Positions 36,581-46,592 of a stretch of DNA of 64,000 nucleotides are shown here, in pieces. Each line of letters begins with the position of its first letter. Within the stretch, counting starts at the first letter, position 1. The position numbers and the translations under genes were made by a program. The notes beneath the pieces are model-generated. The model searched no databases and had not been told where the DNA came from. It saw only the letters and a list, made by a program, of their open reading frames with translations. The stretch is from Bradyrhizobium sp. CCBAU 53351. Lineage in GTDB: Bacteria; Pseudomonadota; Alphaproteobacteria; Rhizobiales; Xanthobacteraceae. The stretch covers positions 186,001 to 250,000 of the forward strand of contig NZ_CP030059.1 of NCBI RefSeq assembly GCF_015291745.1. The letters run 5' to 3'.

Positions 36581-37468
36581 ATGGCCGATGAAGCGCGTTC
36601 GCGACTGGGCCGGGGGCTTGCAAGTCTGATCGGTGATGTCGGTGGCGAGGCTCAGCACGTCGATCGTCCGCGCGCGCAGCGCAAGGTGCCGATCGAATTC
36701 ATCAAGGCCAATCCGCGCAATCCGCGCCGCACCTTTTCCGACACCGAGCTGAAGGAGCTCAGCGAGTCCATCAAGCAGCATGGCGTGATCCAGCCGATCG
36801 TGGTGCGTCCCGTGAAGGGCGCGCAGGATCGCTTCGAGATCATCGCCGGCGAGCGGCGCTGGCGCGCTTCGCAAATGGCCGGCCTGCACGAAGTGCCGAT
36901 CGTGCCGGTCGACATCAGCGACAGCGATGCGCTGGAGTTCGCGATCGTCGAGAACGTGCAGCGCGAAGACCTCAACCCGATGGAAGAGGCGCAGGGCTAT
37001 CACGCGCTGGCCAACGAGTTCAAACGCAGCCAGGACGACATCGCGAAAGTCGTCGGCAAGAGCCGCAGCCACGTCGCCAACATGATGCGGCTGACCAAGC
37101 TGCCGGCGGAGGTGCAGGCCTTCATCGCAACCGGCGAGCTGACGGCCGGTCACGCCCGCGCACTGATCGGCGTGCCGGATCCGCTCGCCGCCGCCAAGCG
37201 CATCGTCGAGGAGGGACTCAACGTCCGGCAGGCCGAAGCGCTCGCGCATGAAGAGGGCGTGCCGGAGCGCAAGCCGCAAAAGGCGCGCAGCACGGGGGGC
37301 AAGGAAAAGGACCCCGACACGATCGATCTGGAGAAGCGCGTCAGCGATGCGCTCGGCCTCAAGGTCACCGTCAATCACCGCGACCCCGGCGGCTCGGTGC
37401 AGATCAACTACCGCAACCTCGATCAGCTCGACGAGGTCATGAAGCGTCTGGCCAAGGGCGCGCTGTAG
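36581..37468 (+). CDS. parB: Chromosome partitioning protein ParB
   Basis: A 295-residue ParB/Spo0J, which binds parS, loads onto DNA as a CTP-dependent clamp and partners with ParA. The N-terminal RLGRGLASLIGD is followed by the CTPase motif IIAGERRWRAS, the ENVQREDLNPMEEA segment, a helix-turn-helix (IAKVVGKSRSHVANMMRL) and the C-terminal dimer domain. I start at ATG 36581, which has GGGAG upstream and gives the usual MADEARSRLGRG; a GTG at 36560 would add seven residues. It should recognise the six parS copies to the left. Confidence 0.96.
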   Translation: MADEARSRLGRGLASLIGDVGGEAQHVDRPRAQRKVPIEFIKANPRNPRRTFSDTELKELSESIKQHGVIQPIVVRPVKGAQDRFEIIAGERRWRASQMAGLHEVPIVPVDISDSDALEFAIVENVQREDLNPMEEAQGYHALANEFKRSQDDIAKVVGKSRSHVANMMRLTKLPAEVQAFIATGELTAGHARALIGVPDPLAAAKRIVEEGLNVRQAEALAHEEGVPERKPQKARSTGGKEKDPDTIDLEKRVSDALGLKVTVNHRDPGGSVQINYRNLDQLDEVMKRLAKGAL

Positions 37469-37522
37469 GCCACGACCTGCCCTGGCGTTGTGAGCCGGGC
37501 GATTGGCCACACCTTCAGTGTT

Positions 37523-37542
37523 GTCCTGGCGTTCGCCAGGAC
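37523..37542. repeat. Short perfect palindrome after parB
   Basis: GTCCTGGCG-TT-CGCCAGGAC, a 9-bp perfect stem 55 bp after the parB stop. No T tract follows on either strand, so it is more like a fragment of an intergenic repeat than a proper terminator, though it lies between convergent parB and holA. Confidence 0.7.
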
Positions 37543-37610
37543 GACCTTGGGAAGGCCGCGTGCTTCAACATTGCTTCGCTGCGCTCGCAATACGCGGAGA
37601 GAGTTCGGGC

Positions 37611-38639
37611 TCAGCCCCGCCGCTTCGCATTTGCGGCGATCGCCATCAGCGTGCGCTGGGCGATGGCGGCGGCAAGGGTGGATTGCTTGCGGGTGTCGAG
37701 CGCCGCGGCCGCGAGCTGCTCGATCACCGCGGCGAGCTTCGCCACGCTGAAATTGCGCAGCGCGGTTTCGACCGCGGGCTTTCGGGAAAAATGCAGGCGC
37801 GGATAGCCGCCGTCGAGCACGGCGGAGGCAGGCTGGCCGTCGGCGATGGCGAGCGCGGATTTGTGCAGCCACGCCGCCTGGCGCTGCGCGGCGGAGATGA
37901 TCACGCCGGGATAGGTGCCGGCGATCATGGCTTTTGCGAATTCGGTCTCGACGATATCGGGCCGCCCGGCAAAGGCGCCGTCGACGATCGGGTCGAGCTT
38001 CAGCTCGGACGCGTCCGCGACCACCGCCATCACGTCGTCCAGCGTGACCTCGCCCTTGCCGTGGGAATAGAGCGTCAGCTTGCGCAGCTCGTTGCGCGAG
38101 GCCTGGCGGTCACCGCCGAGGAACGACATTAGCGCGGCACGGGCGTCCTGTGCGATGCGCAGATTCGCGATACGCAGCTCGTCGTCCATCAGCTTGGCGA
38201 GATCGCGCTCGGTGTCGGGATAGCAGCCGATCGCCACAGCCGTCTTGGCTTTCTCGCACGCCTTGCGCAGCGGCGATTCCGGGCGGAGCTCGCCGGCCTC
38301 GATCACGATGCGGCAATCCCTGACGTTCATCTCGGCCAGGGTGTCTATCCCGCTGGCAAAGCTGCGCGAGCCTGCGCGGATGCGGATGGCGCGGCGGCCG
38401 CCGAACAGCGGCACCGTCATGGCCTCGTCGACCAGCCGCGATGGCTCGGCAGACAGCTCGTCGCCGTCGAGCTTCACCATCGCAAAGGGATCGTTGGGAT
38501 CATCGACGGCGGAGGCGATCAACGCATCGGCGCGCTCGCGCACCAGACCGGCGTCGGGACCGTAAAGCAGGATGATCGGACGGCCCGCATCGGGGCGGGC
38601 GAGGAAGCTGTCGATCTCTTTTCCACGCAGCGCGACCAT
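37611..38639 (-). CDS. holA: DNA polymerase III delta subunit HolA
   Basis: A 342-residue clamp-loader delta subunit. Family blocks include IILLYGPDAGLVRERADAL at residues 20-40, FGGRRAIRIRAGSRSF, the DDVMAVVADASELKLDPIVD region and a C-terminal helical domain. It acts in loading the beta clamp at the replisome. It is convergent with parB and lies downstream of lptE and leuS on the same strand, separated from lptE by a palindromic repeat. Confidence 0.92.
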   Translation of the reverse strand: MVALRGKEIDSFLARPDAGRPIILLYGPDAGLVRERADALIASAVDDPNDPFAMVKLDGDELSAEPSRLVDEAMTVPLFGGRRAIRIRAGSRSFASGIDTLAEMNVRDCRIVIEAGELRPESPLRKACEKAKTAVAIGCYPDTERDLAKLMDDELRIANLRIAQDARAALMSFLGGDRQASRNELRKLTLYSHGKGEVTLDDVMAVVADASELKLDPIVDGAFAGRPDIVETEFAKAMIAGTYPGVIISAAQRQAAWLHKSALAIADGQPASAVLDGGYPRLHFSRKPAVETALRNFSVAKLAAVIEQLAAAALDTRKQSTLAAAIAQRTLMAIAANAKRRG

Positions 38640-38648
38640 GGCCTAGAT

Positions 38649-38759
38649 CGTCATTCCGGTGCGCGCGAAGCGCCAACTACGGTGCGCATTGCGCACCTGA
38701 GAATCCAGAGATTGTTGATCGAGATTCCGGGTTCACGCTGTGCGTGCCCCGGAATGACG
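38649..38759. repeat. Palindromic intergenic element (CGTCATTCCGG type)
   Basis: Perfect 11-bp outer arms CGTCATTCCGG (38649-38659) and CCGGAATGACG (38749-38759) enclose an inner palindrome GGTGCGCA-T-TGCGCACC (38681-38697). The same outer arms recur at 63808-63902. It fills the gap between lptE and holA. Confidence 0.85.
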
Positions 38760-38767
38760 GGAGTGGT

Positions 38768-39319
38768 TCAGGTCCCCGCGGTAAAGAACGAGGCGAGCCG
38801 GGTCGTGATGTTCTCGGCAATCTCGCTGGCGGCACGATCCTCCGCGTCGCGCACGGCGCGGTTGCGGGAGAAGCGCTGATAGGACCCCGGCATGTCGTAG
38901 GACACGCGCGAGAAGGTCGAGCCGGACATGACGGATTTGCCGGTCGCGACGTCGATCAGATTGTATTGGGCGTCGATGCCGAGATTTTCGTTGGTCGGCA
39001 GTCCCGTCGCGGTGCTGACGATCAACGAGGAACGGTTGGTGGTGAAGCGGATGTCCAGCCGGTGGGTCGGCGGCATGCCCGTCGCCGAGCCGTAAAGCTT
39101 GAAGGCGAGGGCGTTGCGGATCTCGACGCCGACGCGAGCCTCGCGGGAGGCGTTGGGCTTGCTGATCGGGGGCAGCTCGACCCCCATCAGCTTCTCGCGC
39201 AGGCCGGGGGTGCCGTCGTTTCGCTCGGCATACATCGGCTGGAAGCAGCCGGCGGTCAACGCGGCCAGGGCGGCGACCGCCAGCAAGCGGGCTGCGATGC
39301 GGATCCTAGCCGACAACAT
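38768..39319 (-). CDS. lptE: LPS-assembly lipoprotein LptE
   Basis: A 183-residue outer-membrane lipoprotein, the plug subunit that works with LptD to insert lipopolysaccharide. The lipobox is [13 protein letters not shown]; the mature domain has the LptE alternation of strands and helices ([30 protein letters not shown]) and a long C-terminal helix. ATG 39319 lies within the last 14 bases of leuS, so leuS-lptE are translationally coupled. Confidence 0.9.
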   Translation of the reverse strand: MLSARIRIAARLLAVAALAALTAGCFQPMYAERNDGTPGLREKLMGVELPPISKPNASREARVGVEIRNALAFKLYGSATGMPPTHRLDIRFTTNRSSLIVSTATGLPTNENLGIDAQYNLIDVATGKSVMSGSTFSRVSYDMPGSYQRFSRNRAVRDAEDRAASEIAENITTRLASFFTAGT

Positions 39320-41942
39320 TTACGATCCTCTTGGGGACGATGATCACCTTGCGGACGGGCTTGCCGTCCAGGGCCAGCTTTACCGCATCGAGGGCCAAAA
39401 CGGCAGCCTCGATTTCCGGATTCTGGGCCGCTGTTGCAACTGTGACCTCACCCCGCTTCTTGCCATTGACCTGGACCACCAGGGTTACGCTGTCTTCGAC
39501 CAGCAAATCGCGTTCGATTTGGGGCCAATTGGCCTCGGAAACCAGCCCGCTCTGGCCCATAGCCTGCCAGCACTCCTCGGCGAGGTGCGGCATCATCGGG
39601 GAGAACAGCTGGACCAGGATCTGGCTGGCCTCCCGGATCGCCCAAGCCAAATCTGGAGCGAGATCGGACGACGGCTGGCCGGGGCGCTGGAGGATTTCCG
39701 AGAAGCTGTTGGCGAATTCGCGGATATGAGCGAGGCAGACGTTGAAGTGCAGCCGCTCGATCCCGGTGGTCACCTTGTCCAGCGCGCCATGGGCGGCCTT
39801 GCGCAGGGCGGTGGCGTCGGGGCCGAAGCTGGCCGGCCGGGCCGCGGGCGCTGCCTTGCCGAGCTCCACGGAATCGTTCACCAGTCGCCACAGCCGCTGC
39901 ACGAAGCGCGAGGCGCCCTGGACGCGCTCGTCGCTCCAGATCACGTCGCGGTCGGGCGGGGAGTCCGACAGCATGAACCAGCGGGCGACGTCGGCGCCGT
40001 AGGTCTCGATGATGTCGTCGGGGTCGACCGTGTTCTTCTTCGACTTCGACATCTTCTCGATCGGGCCGATCTGGATGTCTTCGCCCGTGCTGAGCAGCGT
40101 CGCGCGGCGCCCGTTGCCGCCAACCTCGACCTTGACCTCGGCCGGCTGCACATAGGTACCGTCGGCCCGCTGGTAGGTCTCGTGTACCACCATGCCTTGC
40201 GTGAACATGCCGGCGAACGGCTCGTCCAGCGCAATGTGCCCGGTCGCCTTCATCGCGCGGGTGAAGAAGCGGCTGTAGAGCAGATGCAGGATCGCGTGCT
40301 CGACGCCGCCGATATACTGGTCGACCGGCAGCATCCGGTTGGCGACCGCGGGCGTCGTCGGCGCGGTCTCATTCCAGGGATCGGTGAAGCGCGCAAAATA
40401 CCAGGACGAATCCACGAAGGTGTCCATGGTGTCGGTTTCGCGGTTAGCGCTGCCACCGCATTTGGGGCAGGTGACGTGCTTCCACGTCGGATGATGGTCC
40501 AGCGCGTTGCCCGGCTTGTCGAAGCTCACATCCTCCGGCAGCACCACCGGCAAGTCGGCGTCCGGCACCGGGACCACGTCGCATTTCGGACAATGGATGA
40601 CCGGGATCGGGCAGCCCCAATAGCGCTGGCGCGAAATGCCCCAATCGCGCAGGCGGAAATTGACCTGCCGCTCGCCGACCGGCGCGTTGCCGCGCAGCTC
40701 GGTCTCCAGGCGCTTTGCGACCTCGTCCTTGGCCTGATCGATCGTCATGCCGTCGAGGAAACGCGAATTGATCATGCGGCCGTCACCGTCGTAGGCGGTG
40801 TCGGTGATCACGAACGTCTTCGGATCCTGGCCCTCCGGGCACACGACGGGCGTATTGCCGAGATTGTACTTGTTGACGAAGTCGAGGTCGCGCTGGTCGT
40901 GCGCCGGACAGCCGAAGATGGCGCCGGTGCCGTATTCCATCAGCACGAAATTGGCGACATAGACCGGCAGCTTCCAGCTCGGGTCGAACGGATGCACCGC
41001 GCGGATGCCGGTGTCGAAACCCTGCTTCTCTGCGGTGTCGATGATCGACTGTGCGGTGCCGATCTTCTTGATGTCGGCGATGAATTCCGCGAGCTTCGGG
41101 TTCTTCGCGGCTGCTGCCTGCGCCAGCGGATGATCCGCCGAGATTGCCATGAACTTCGCGCCGAATAACGTGTCAGGGCGCGTCGTGAAGATCTTCAGCT
41201 CATTCTCGCCAGCCGGCGTCGTCGCCGCATCCAGCGCGAAACGGATCAACAGGCCCTCGGAGCGGCCGATCCAGTTGCGCTGCATCAGGCGCACCTTGTC
41301 GGGCCAGCGGTCCAGACCATCCAGCGCCGACAGCAATTCCTGCGAGTACTTCGTGATCTTGAAGACCCACTGGCTCATTTCCCGTTGTTCGACAATTGCG
41401 CCGGAGCGCCAGCCGCGGCCGTCGATGACCTGCTCGTTGGCGAGCACGGTCATGTCGACCGGGTCCCAGTTCAGCTTGCGCTTCTCGCGCTCGGCGAGAC
41501 CTGCGGCGAGCATGTCCAGGAACATCTTCTGCTGGTGCTTGTAGTAGCTGGGATCGCAGGTCGCGAATTCGCGGCTCCAGTCCAGCGACAGCCCGATCGA
41601 GCGGAGCTGCTTCTTCATCGCGGCGATGTTGTCGTAGGTCCAGGCCTTCGGCGCGACCTTGCGCTCGATCGCGGCATTCTCGGCCGGCAGGCCGAACGCG
41701 TCCCAGCCCATCGGGTGCAGCACGTTGAACCCCTTGGCGCGCATGAAGCGGGCCAGCACGTCGCCGAGCGTGTAATTCCTGACGTGACCGATATGGATGC
41801 GCCCGGACGGATAGGGAAACATCTCGAGTACATAGTATTTCGGCCGCGAATCGTTGTTCTTGGAGACGAAGATCGCCTGTTCGTCCCAGAGGCGTTGCCA
41901 GCGCGGTTCGGCGTCGCGGGCGTTATAGCGTTCGGAGGTCAT
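39306..41942 (-). CDS. leuS: Leucyl-tRNA synthetase LeuS
   Basis: An 878-residue class-I aminoacyl-tRNA synthetase. The HIGH-type motif is [19 protein letters not shown] near residue 45, the CP1 editing domain is at about 230-430, a CxxC zinc knuckle pair is visible ([29 protein letters not shown]), and [12 protein letters not shown] is at about residue 630. A C-terminal anticodon-binding domain and tail complete it. It is divergent from the GGDEF gene across a 182-bp gap and is followed by lptE with overlap. Confidence 0.97.
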   Translation of the reverse strand: MTSERYNARDAEPRWQRLWDEQAIFVSKNNDSRPKYYVLEMFPYPSGRIHIGHVRNYTLGDVLARFMRAKGFNVLHPMGWDAFGLPAENAAIERKVAPKAWTYDNIAAMKKQLRSIGLSLDWSREFATCDPSYYKHQQKMFLDMLAAGLAEREKRKLNWDPVDMTVLANEQVIDGRGWRSGAIVEQREMSQWVFKITKYSQELLSALDGLDRWPDKVRLMQRNWIGRSEGLLIRFALDAATTPAGENELKIFTTRPDTLFGAKFMAISADHPLAQAAAAKNPKLAEFIADIKKIGTAQSIIDTAEKQGFDTGIRAVHPFDPSWKLPVYVANFVLMEYGTGAIFGCPAHDQRDLDFVNKYNLGNTPVVCPEGQDPKTFVITDTAYDGDGRMINSRFLDGMTIDQAKDEVAKRLETELRGNAPVGERQVNFRLRDWGISRQRYWGCPIPVIHCPKCDVVPVPDADLPVVLPEDVSFDKPGNALDHHPTWKHVTCPKCGGSANRETDTMDTFVDSSWYFARFTDPWNETAPTTPAVANRMLPVDQYIGGVEHAILHLLYSRFFTRAMKATGHIALDEPFAGMFTQGMVVHETYQRADGTYVQPAEVKVEVGGNGRRATLLSTGEDIQIGPIEKMSKSKKNTVDPDDIIETYGADVARWFMLSDSPPDRDVIWSDERVQGASRFVQRLWRLVNDSVELGKAAPAARPASFGPDATALRKAAHGALDKVTTGIERLHFNVCLAHIREFANSFSEILQRPGQPSSDLAPDLAWAIREASQILVQLFSPMMPHLAEECWQAMGQSGLVSEANWPQIERDLLVEDSVTLVVQVNGKKRGEVTVATAAQNPEIEAAVLALDAVKLALDGKPVRKVIIVPKRIVNVVG

Positions 41943-42124
41943 GGAATCGTTGGGGTTTTCATGGGTTCGGCCGTCTCAAGACGGCGGACTAGGCCATAGA
42001 AGTCCTCAAGGGGTCAATGGGTTGCCGCGATTTGGAACTTTGCGCGCGCCTCCGCATAACTACGAGGGCCTGCGTTGGCGTGTGATTAAGGGGTCGATGC
42101 CAATTTGCGGCCCAATAAGACCGC

Positions 42125-43180
42125 ATGAGCGCAATGGATTCCAGCTTCGACGATCCCGATTATGATTATGCCGCCTCCATCGCCGGACGGGCGATGCGCA
42201 GCATGGCCGAACAGCGGATTGCGCCGACGCCGGCTAATTTCGCGGTCTGGTACCAATATTTCGCGGGCAGCCACGACGATCTGCGCAACGCGATCGATCT
42301 CTTGATCGACCACAATCGTCCGTTCGACGCCCGTACCAATCAGGATCTGTTCGAGACCTATGTCGCGCCCCAGGTCAGCGCCATCGTGGTCGACACGTCC
42401 GAGCGGCTGCAGGCCCTGATGGGAGCGGCCAAGGAATTTCTGGCGACCGCGATCGCTGACAACCATTCGCAGATGCAGGCCATCAGCCAGGTGGCCGACG
42501 AGAGCAAGGCTGGCGTCGATCCGAAGGCGCTGGTCGCCCAGCTCATGAACGAGCTGGCCCGGGCCGCCACACGCGCGACGCGGCTGGAAGCGGGCTTTGC
42601 GGAAAAAACCCGCGAGCTCGATGTCATCAGGGATTCGCTCTCGCGGTCCGAGCAGCGCGCCCGGACTGACACCCTGACGGGCCTTGCAAACCGGCGGGCG
42701 CTCGACGAATTCCTGCGCAAGGCGCAGGGGACTGCGGATTGGGGCGAGCCGCTCAGCGTGCTGATGCTCGACATCGACCACTTCAAGACCTTCAACGACA
42801 ATTTCGGCCACGGCGTCGGCGACCAGGTGCTGCGCCTGATGGCGAAGGTGCTGCGGGAAAAGGTCCGGACGCAGGATCTGCCGGCCCGCTATGGCGGGGA
42901 GGAGCTGATCGCGGTGCTGCCGGACGCCGATCTCGCCACTTGCGCCGAGATTGCCGAACGCATCAGGCGTGCGCTCGCCGAATGCACGATCACGCGCCGC
43001 TCGACCGGCGAGACCCTGCCCAATATCAGCGTGTCGATCGGCGTGGCACAGTACCGGCCCGGCGAAGCGATCACCGATCTCATCGAGCGCTGCGATCGCG
43101 CGCTCTATCTCGCCAAGGGCAGCGGCCGCAATCGCGTGGTGACGGAGATCGAGCTCGATCGCGCGGGAGCTCCAGGATAG
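42125..43180 (+). CDS. GGDEF-domain diguanylate cyclase
   Basis: A 351-residue soluble protein. The N-terminal 170 residues are helical, with an early ANFAVWYQYFAGSHDDLRNAID segment typical of a family of GGDEF proteins. The C-terminal GGDEF domain (from about 178) has DTLTGLANRRAL, MLDIDHFKTFNDNFGH and the active-site RYGGEELIAVLP. The inhibitory I-site RxxD is present as RTQD five residues before GGEEL. It should make cyclic-di-GMP and be subject to product feedback. ATG 42125 follows a 182-bp gap shared with leuS. Confidence 0.92.
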   Translation: MSAMDSSFDDPDYDYAASIAGRAMRSMAEQRIAPTPANFAVWYQYFAGSHDDLRNAIDLLIDHNRPFDARTNQDLFETYVAPQVSAIVVDTSERLQALMGAAKEFLATAIADNHSQMQAISQVADESKAGVDPKALVAQLMNELARAATRATRLEAGFAEKTRELDVIRDSLSRSEQRARTDTLTGLANRRALDEFLRKAQGTADWGEPLSVLMLDIDHFKTFNDNFGHGVGDQVLRLMAKVLREKVRTQDLPARYGGEELIAVLPDADLATCAEIAERIRRALAECTITRRSTGETLPNISVSIGVAQYRPGEAITDLIERCDRALYLAKGSGRNRVVTEIELDRAGAPG

Positions 43181-43300
43181 CGCCCGGGCCGGGACACGAT
43201 CATTCCGTGCCGGCGTGCCAACAGCGTATCGGGTATTCCCATTCGATTCATTTTACCTTAGGTTGTACAGGCAAGCCCTCCAGTCAGGCTGAGCCGCGCA

Positions 43301-44020
43301 ATGAACATTTTCGGCGCCGTCACCTTTGGAAGCCTGATCAAGACCTTCCTTCCGGGTCTGGTGTGGCTGTGTGCATTTGGCATCGTCGAAGCCGACATCG
43401 CTCAGTACAGGGGCTACGAATCCTATGTCCTGAAGATTCTCGGTAACAGCAGTCAGGCCTCGACGCTGTTGATCATCGCATTCCCGGCGTCGATCTTCGT
43501 CGGATTGCTGTCCAACATCATCGTCTTCATGGGATTGAACGACTTGCTCGTGCGCAATCCGTTCAAGATCAAGAACAGCGATTTGTCCGCGCTGCACGCC
43601 AGACTCTCGCAAATGCTGCGCGACAAGAGCTGGACGGTGCTCGGACTGAACGACGCCACGTTGAAGGAAAGCTTCGATCAGTGGACCGATCCCGAGATCA
43701 TCCTGGTCGAGAGGATTGGTCCCGAAAAGCTGGCCTATGTCCGGGAGCAGTACTGGTATCATTTGGAGTTTCAGCTCAATCTTCTGATTTCCTTCCTCGC
43801 CGTCTTTCTCGCGCTCGTCATTTCGGCCTTCATCAACGGCATCTTCGATTCGGCAGGTGGCTTCGGCCGCTTTCTTGTCATGGCCGGCATCTACTTCCTG
43901 ATCAGTGCCGGGTTGCTGCGCGCGGCCCGCAAGAACTACGAACGGCATGTCGCCAAGATGGCGAGCCTGCTGACCGCGGTGCTGACGCAGTCGCAAGACG
44001 AAGAGGATGAGGTTGCTTAG
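43301..44020 (+). CDS. Unrecognised four-helix membrane protein
   Basis: A 239-residue protein that I cannot place in a family. Membrane segments are predicted at about 10-32 (IKTFLPGLVWLCAFGI), 55-80 (TLLIIAFPASIFVGLL), 160-185 (LNLLISFLAVFLALVISAF) and 193-212 (FLVMAGIYFLISAGL). A hydrophilic domain of about 75 residues lies between helices 2 and 3, and the tail is acidic (QSQDEEDEV). The upstream 120 bp and parts of the gene look less GC-rich than neighbours, which may point to transfer. Confidence 0.6.
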   Translation: MNIFGAVTFGSLIKTFLPGLVWLCAFGIVEADIAQYRGYESYVLKILGNSSQASTLLIIAFPASIFVGLLSNIIVFMGLNDLLVRNPFKIKNSDLSALHARLSQMLRDKSWTVLGLNDATLKESFDQWTDPEIILVERIGPEKLAYVREQYWYHLEFQLNLLISFLAVFLALVISAFINGIFDSAGGFGRFLVMAGIYFLISAGLLRAARKNYERHVAKMASLLTAVLTQSQDEEDEVA

Positions 44021-44079
44021 CCGGCCATCAACAGCTCTCGGAGCCCCCCGCGCATTGGCCGGTTTCGGATCGCCGCCCG

Positions 44080-44790
44080 ATGACCTATATTGGGGGCATG
44101 CAGGCCTATTTCTTCGACCTCGACGGAACCCTGACCGATTCTAGGGCAGGCCTCTATCCTGCGTTTCGCCGCGGCCTGGAGGTGATCGGTGTCCACGGGG
44201 TGCCGGACGCCCGGCTCAAGACCTTCCTGGGAACGCCGCTGCCTCAGGTGTTTCGCGCGATGCGCCCCGACGTCAGCCAAGCTGAAATCGACCACGGAAT
44301 GACGGCCTTCCGTGCGCTTTTCGAGCGGACCGGCATCGTTGCCAATGAATTGTATCCGGGCGTAATTGATCTGCTTCGCAGCATCCAGATGCGCGGTTCG
44401 GCGATCTGGGTGGTGACCTCCAAACCGCAGAACCAGGCGATCGAGGTGGTGAGCTATCTCAAGCTCGATCGCTATGTGGCTGGCGTGATCGGTGCCGGAC
44501 TGGCCGAAACCGATACCAAGACCGATCTCGTCGGCCGGGCCCTTGCGGCCGCGCAGGCGGACAGCAGCAAGGCTGTGATGGTGGGTGACCGCTCCTACGA
44601 TATCATCGGGGCAATCGACAACGGCGTGCTGCCGATTGGTGCCCTGTGGGGATATGGGTCCGAGGACGAACTGAAGGCGGCTGGATGCCGGCACTTTGCC
44701 AAGTCGCCGGACGATTTTCGCGTCGCGTATGTCGAGACAAGGGCAGGCTTTGTCGATACCGGCCTGACCGCCGCCGCCGGGCGATATTAG
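44080..44790 (+). CDS. HAD-family phosphatase (Gph-like)
   Basis: A 236-residue HAD superfamily hydrolase with motif I FFDLDGTLTDS (nucleophile and acid aspartates), a C1 cap (FRRGLEVIGVHGVPDARLKTFLG), motif II VVTSKPQNQA, and motif IV MVGDRSYDIIGAIDNG. It resembles phosphoglycolate phosphatase-like enzymes; the exact substrate is open. ATG 44080 is the longest start; ATG 44098 would place motif I nearer the N-terminus and may be the true one. The stop overlaps the convergent GGDEF gene by 4 bp. Confidence 0.85.
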   Translation: MTYIGGMQAYFFDLDGTLTDSRAGLYPAFRRGLEVIGVHGVPDARLKTFLGTPLPQVFRAMRPDVSQAEIDHGMTAFRALFERTGIVANELYPGVIDLLRSIQMRGSAIWVVTSKPQNQAIEVVSYLKLDRYVAGVIGAGLAETDTKTDLVGRALAAAQADSSKAVMVGDRSYDIIGAIDNGVLPIGALWGYGSEDELKAAGCRHFAKSPDDFRVAYVETRAGFVDTGLTAAAGRY

Positions 44791-46484
44791 CCCGCCATCA
44801 TCATATCAGCCGCGCCGCTCTCGATCGCCTGGATGCCGTGCTCGACGACATTGTTGCGGCCACGGTGCTTGGCGGCGTAGAGCGCGGCGTCGGCGGCTTC
44901 GATCAAATCGCCGGGACGCAAGGCCTCGTTGGGCTTCGTCGCGGCAACGCCGATCGAGACGGTGACGATCATATGGGCCGAGGTGATGTGCGGCAGGCAC
45001 AGTTTCAGCACCGCCGCGCGCACCTGTTCGCCGATTTTCACGGCGCTGTTCACATCGGTGTTCGGCAGCAGCAGGCAGAATTCCTCGCCGCCATAGCGCG
45101 CCGCAAAGCCCATCGTGTCGGCGGCGATGCCGGACAGCGATTCGCCGAGCCTGGTCAGGCAGGAATCGCCTTCGAGATGACCATAGGTGTCGTTGAACAG
45201 CTTGAAATGGTCGACGTCGATCATCAGCAGCGCGAGGTCGCTGCCATATTGCTGCGCGCGCATCCATTCGAAGTCGAGCCGGCTCTGGAAGCCGCGGCGG
45301 TTGGCAAGGCCCGAGAGCATGTCGATCGAGGCCATCACCGTCAGCCGGTCGTTGCTCGCGATCAGCTCGCGTTCGCGCTGGCTCAGTTGCGCGGCCATCG
45401 CGTTGAACGCGCGGGCCAGCGGCACGAACTCGGCCGGCAGGCGATTGCGCGCCGCGCGGGCCGACAGATCGCCCTCGCCGAGACGCTTGGCCATGTCGAC
45501 CAGCATCTCGATCGGCTTGATGACGAGCTTCTCGGCAGCGATCAGCGCGCCGAGCAGGACGAACACCACGACGAAAGCGAGCTGGAGATAGGCGGTGCGG
45601 ATGTCGCGGCTGACCGCCGCGGACACCTTGTCCTCGTCGATGCTGGCGATCAGGCGGGCATTGGTGCCCGCGATGCGGATGTAGCTGACCGCGCGGCGCG
45701 AGCCGTCGGCGGCGAGGAAAGACAGCGCGCCCTCGTCCTGGTCTGAGCGCAGCGCCCGGTCGGCGATGGCGGACATCAGCGGCATGTTGTCGAGCGGACG
45801 GCCGACCGCGCTGTGCTGGTCGGCCGGCGCGGCCAGCACGGTGCCTGCGCTGTCGACCAGCACGGCGGTGATGCCGGCGCGGCCGCCCAGATTGCTCATC
45901 ACCTTCGACATCCAGTCGAGGTTGACCGTGGCGAGCACGACGGCATCGGCGACGCCGCTGAAGGCGGACACCGGGTAGACCGCCATGACGGTTGGCGTCT
46001 GCACCGGGCGCGACAGGATGAAATCGCTCAGCACGAAGCGGCCGGTTTCCTGGGCCTGCTGAAAATACGGCCGGTCGCTGAGGTCGAGGCCGACATACAT
46101 GTTGTTGGTGGCGCATTGGATGCGTCCGTCCTGGCCTGCGATCAGAAGCGTACGGATCCAGGGCAGATTCGACGGCAGGCTCGCGCGCAGCACGTCGCAG
46201 CTCTTGCTGACGCCGCCGGCGGAGGCGCGGATGAAAGCTTCCGACTTCAGGATGGTCTCGACCGACGAGATCACCTCGCGCTGCGCGTCGGCGCTGTGCC
46301 TTGCGACGGTGGTGAATTCAATCGTGGCCTGCGCGATCTGCCGGGCGCGGGTGTCTTCGAGCGAACGAATGCGCTCGAGCATCAAGGGTGCCACCAGAAT
46401 CACCGCGAGCAACGCAAGCCGCGCTCGGATCCCGAGAACCTGCTTGAGTTTCGCTCGCTTGCGGTTGAGACTGATGCTTGCCAT
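44787..46484 (-). CDS. Membrane sensor diguanylate cyclase (Cache-HAMP-GGDEF)
   Basis: A 565-residue sensor with two membrane helices (about 20-36 and 305-325) around a periplasmic Cache-type domain (about 40-300, with DLSDRPYFQQAQETGRFVLS), a HAMP linker (KPIEMLVDMAKRLGEGDLSA), and a GGDEF domain with MLSGLANRRGF, MIDVDHFKLFNDTYGHLEGD and ARYGGEEFCLLLP. Unlike the other GGDEF protein in the window, the position of the inhibitory I-site RxxD reads DTMG, so product inhibition by that route should be absent. The ligand is unknown. Confidence 0.92.
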   Translation of the reverse strand: MASISLNRKRAKLKQVLGIRARLALLAVILVAPLMLERIRSLEDTRARQIAQATIEFTTVARHSADAQREVISSVETILKSEAFIRASAGGVSKSCDVLRASLPSNLPWIRTLLIAGQDGRIQCATNNMYVGLDLSDRPYFQQAQETGRFVLSDFILSRPVQTPTVMAVYPVSAFSGVADAVVLATVNLDWMSKVMSNLGGRAGITAVLVDSAGTVLAAPADQHSAVGRPLDNMPLMSAIADRALRSDQDEGALSFLAADGSRRAVSYIRIAGTNARLIASIDEDKVSAAVSRDIRTAYLQLAFVVVFVLLGALIAAEKLVIKPIEMLVDMAKRLGEGDLSARAARNRLPAEFVPLARAFNAMAAQLSQRERELIASNDRLTVMASIDMLSGLANRRGFQSRLDFEWMRAQQYGSDLALLMIDVDHFKLFNDTYGHLEGDSCLTRLGESLSGIAADTMGFAARYGGEEFCLLLPNTDVNSAVKIGEQVRAAVLKLCLPHITSAHMIVTVSIGVAATKPNEALRPGDLIEAADAALYAAKHRGRNNVVEHGIQAIESGAADMMMAG

Positions 46485-46592
46485 CTTCGCTACCCACCCC
46501 GATGGGCAAGGTAAAGCGAAGGGTTCAAAAACTCTTTCTTGAACTCGGTAAAATTGGACTTACCCCAGTTACGTCCTTAATCAGTCGACGTC

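Noticed and set aside
39099..41168. A 689-codon open frame opposite leuS and lptE
   Set aside because: Antisense shadow of two clear genes, with no recognisable domain.
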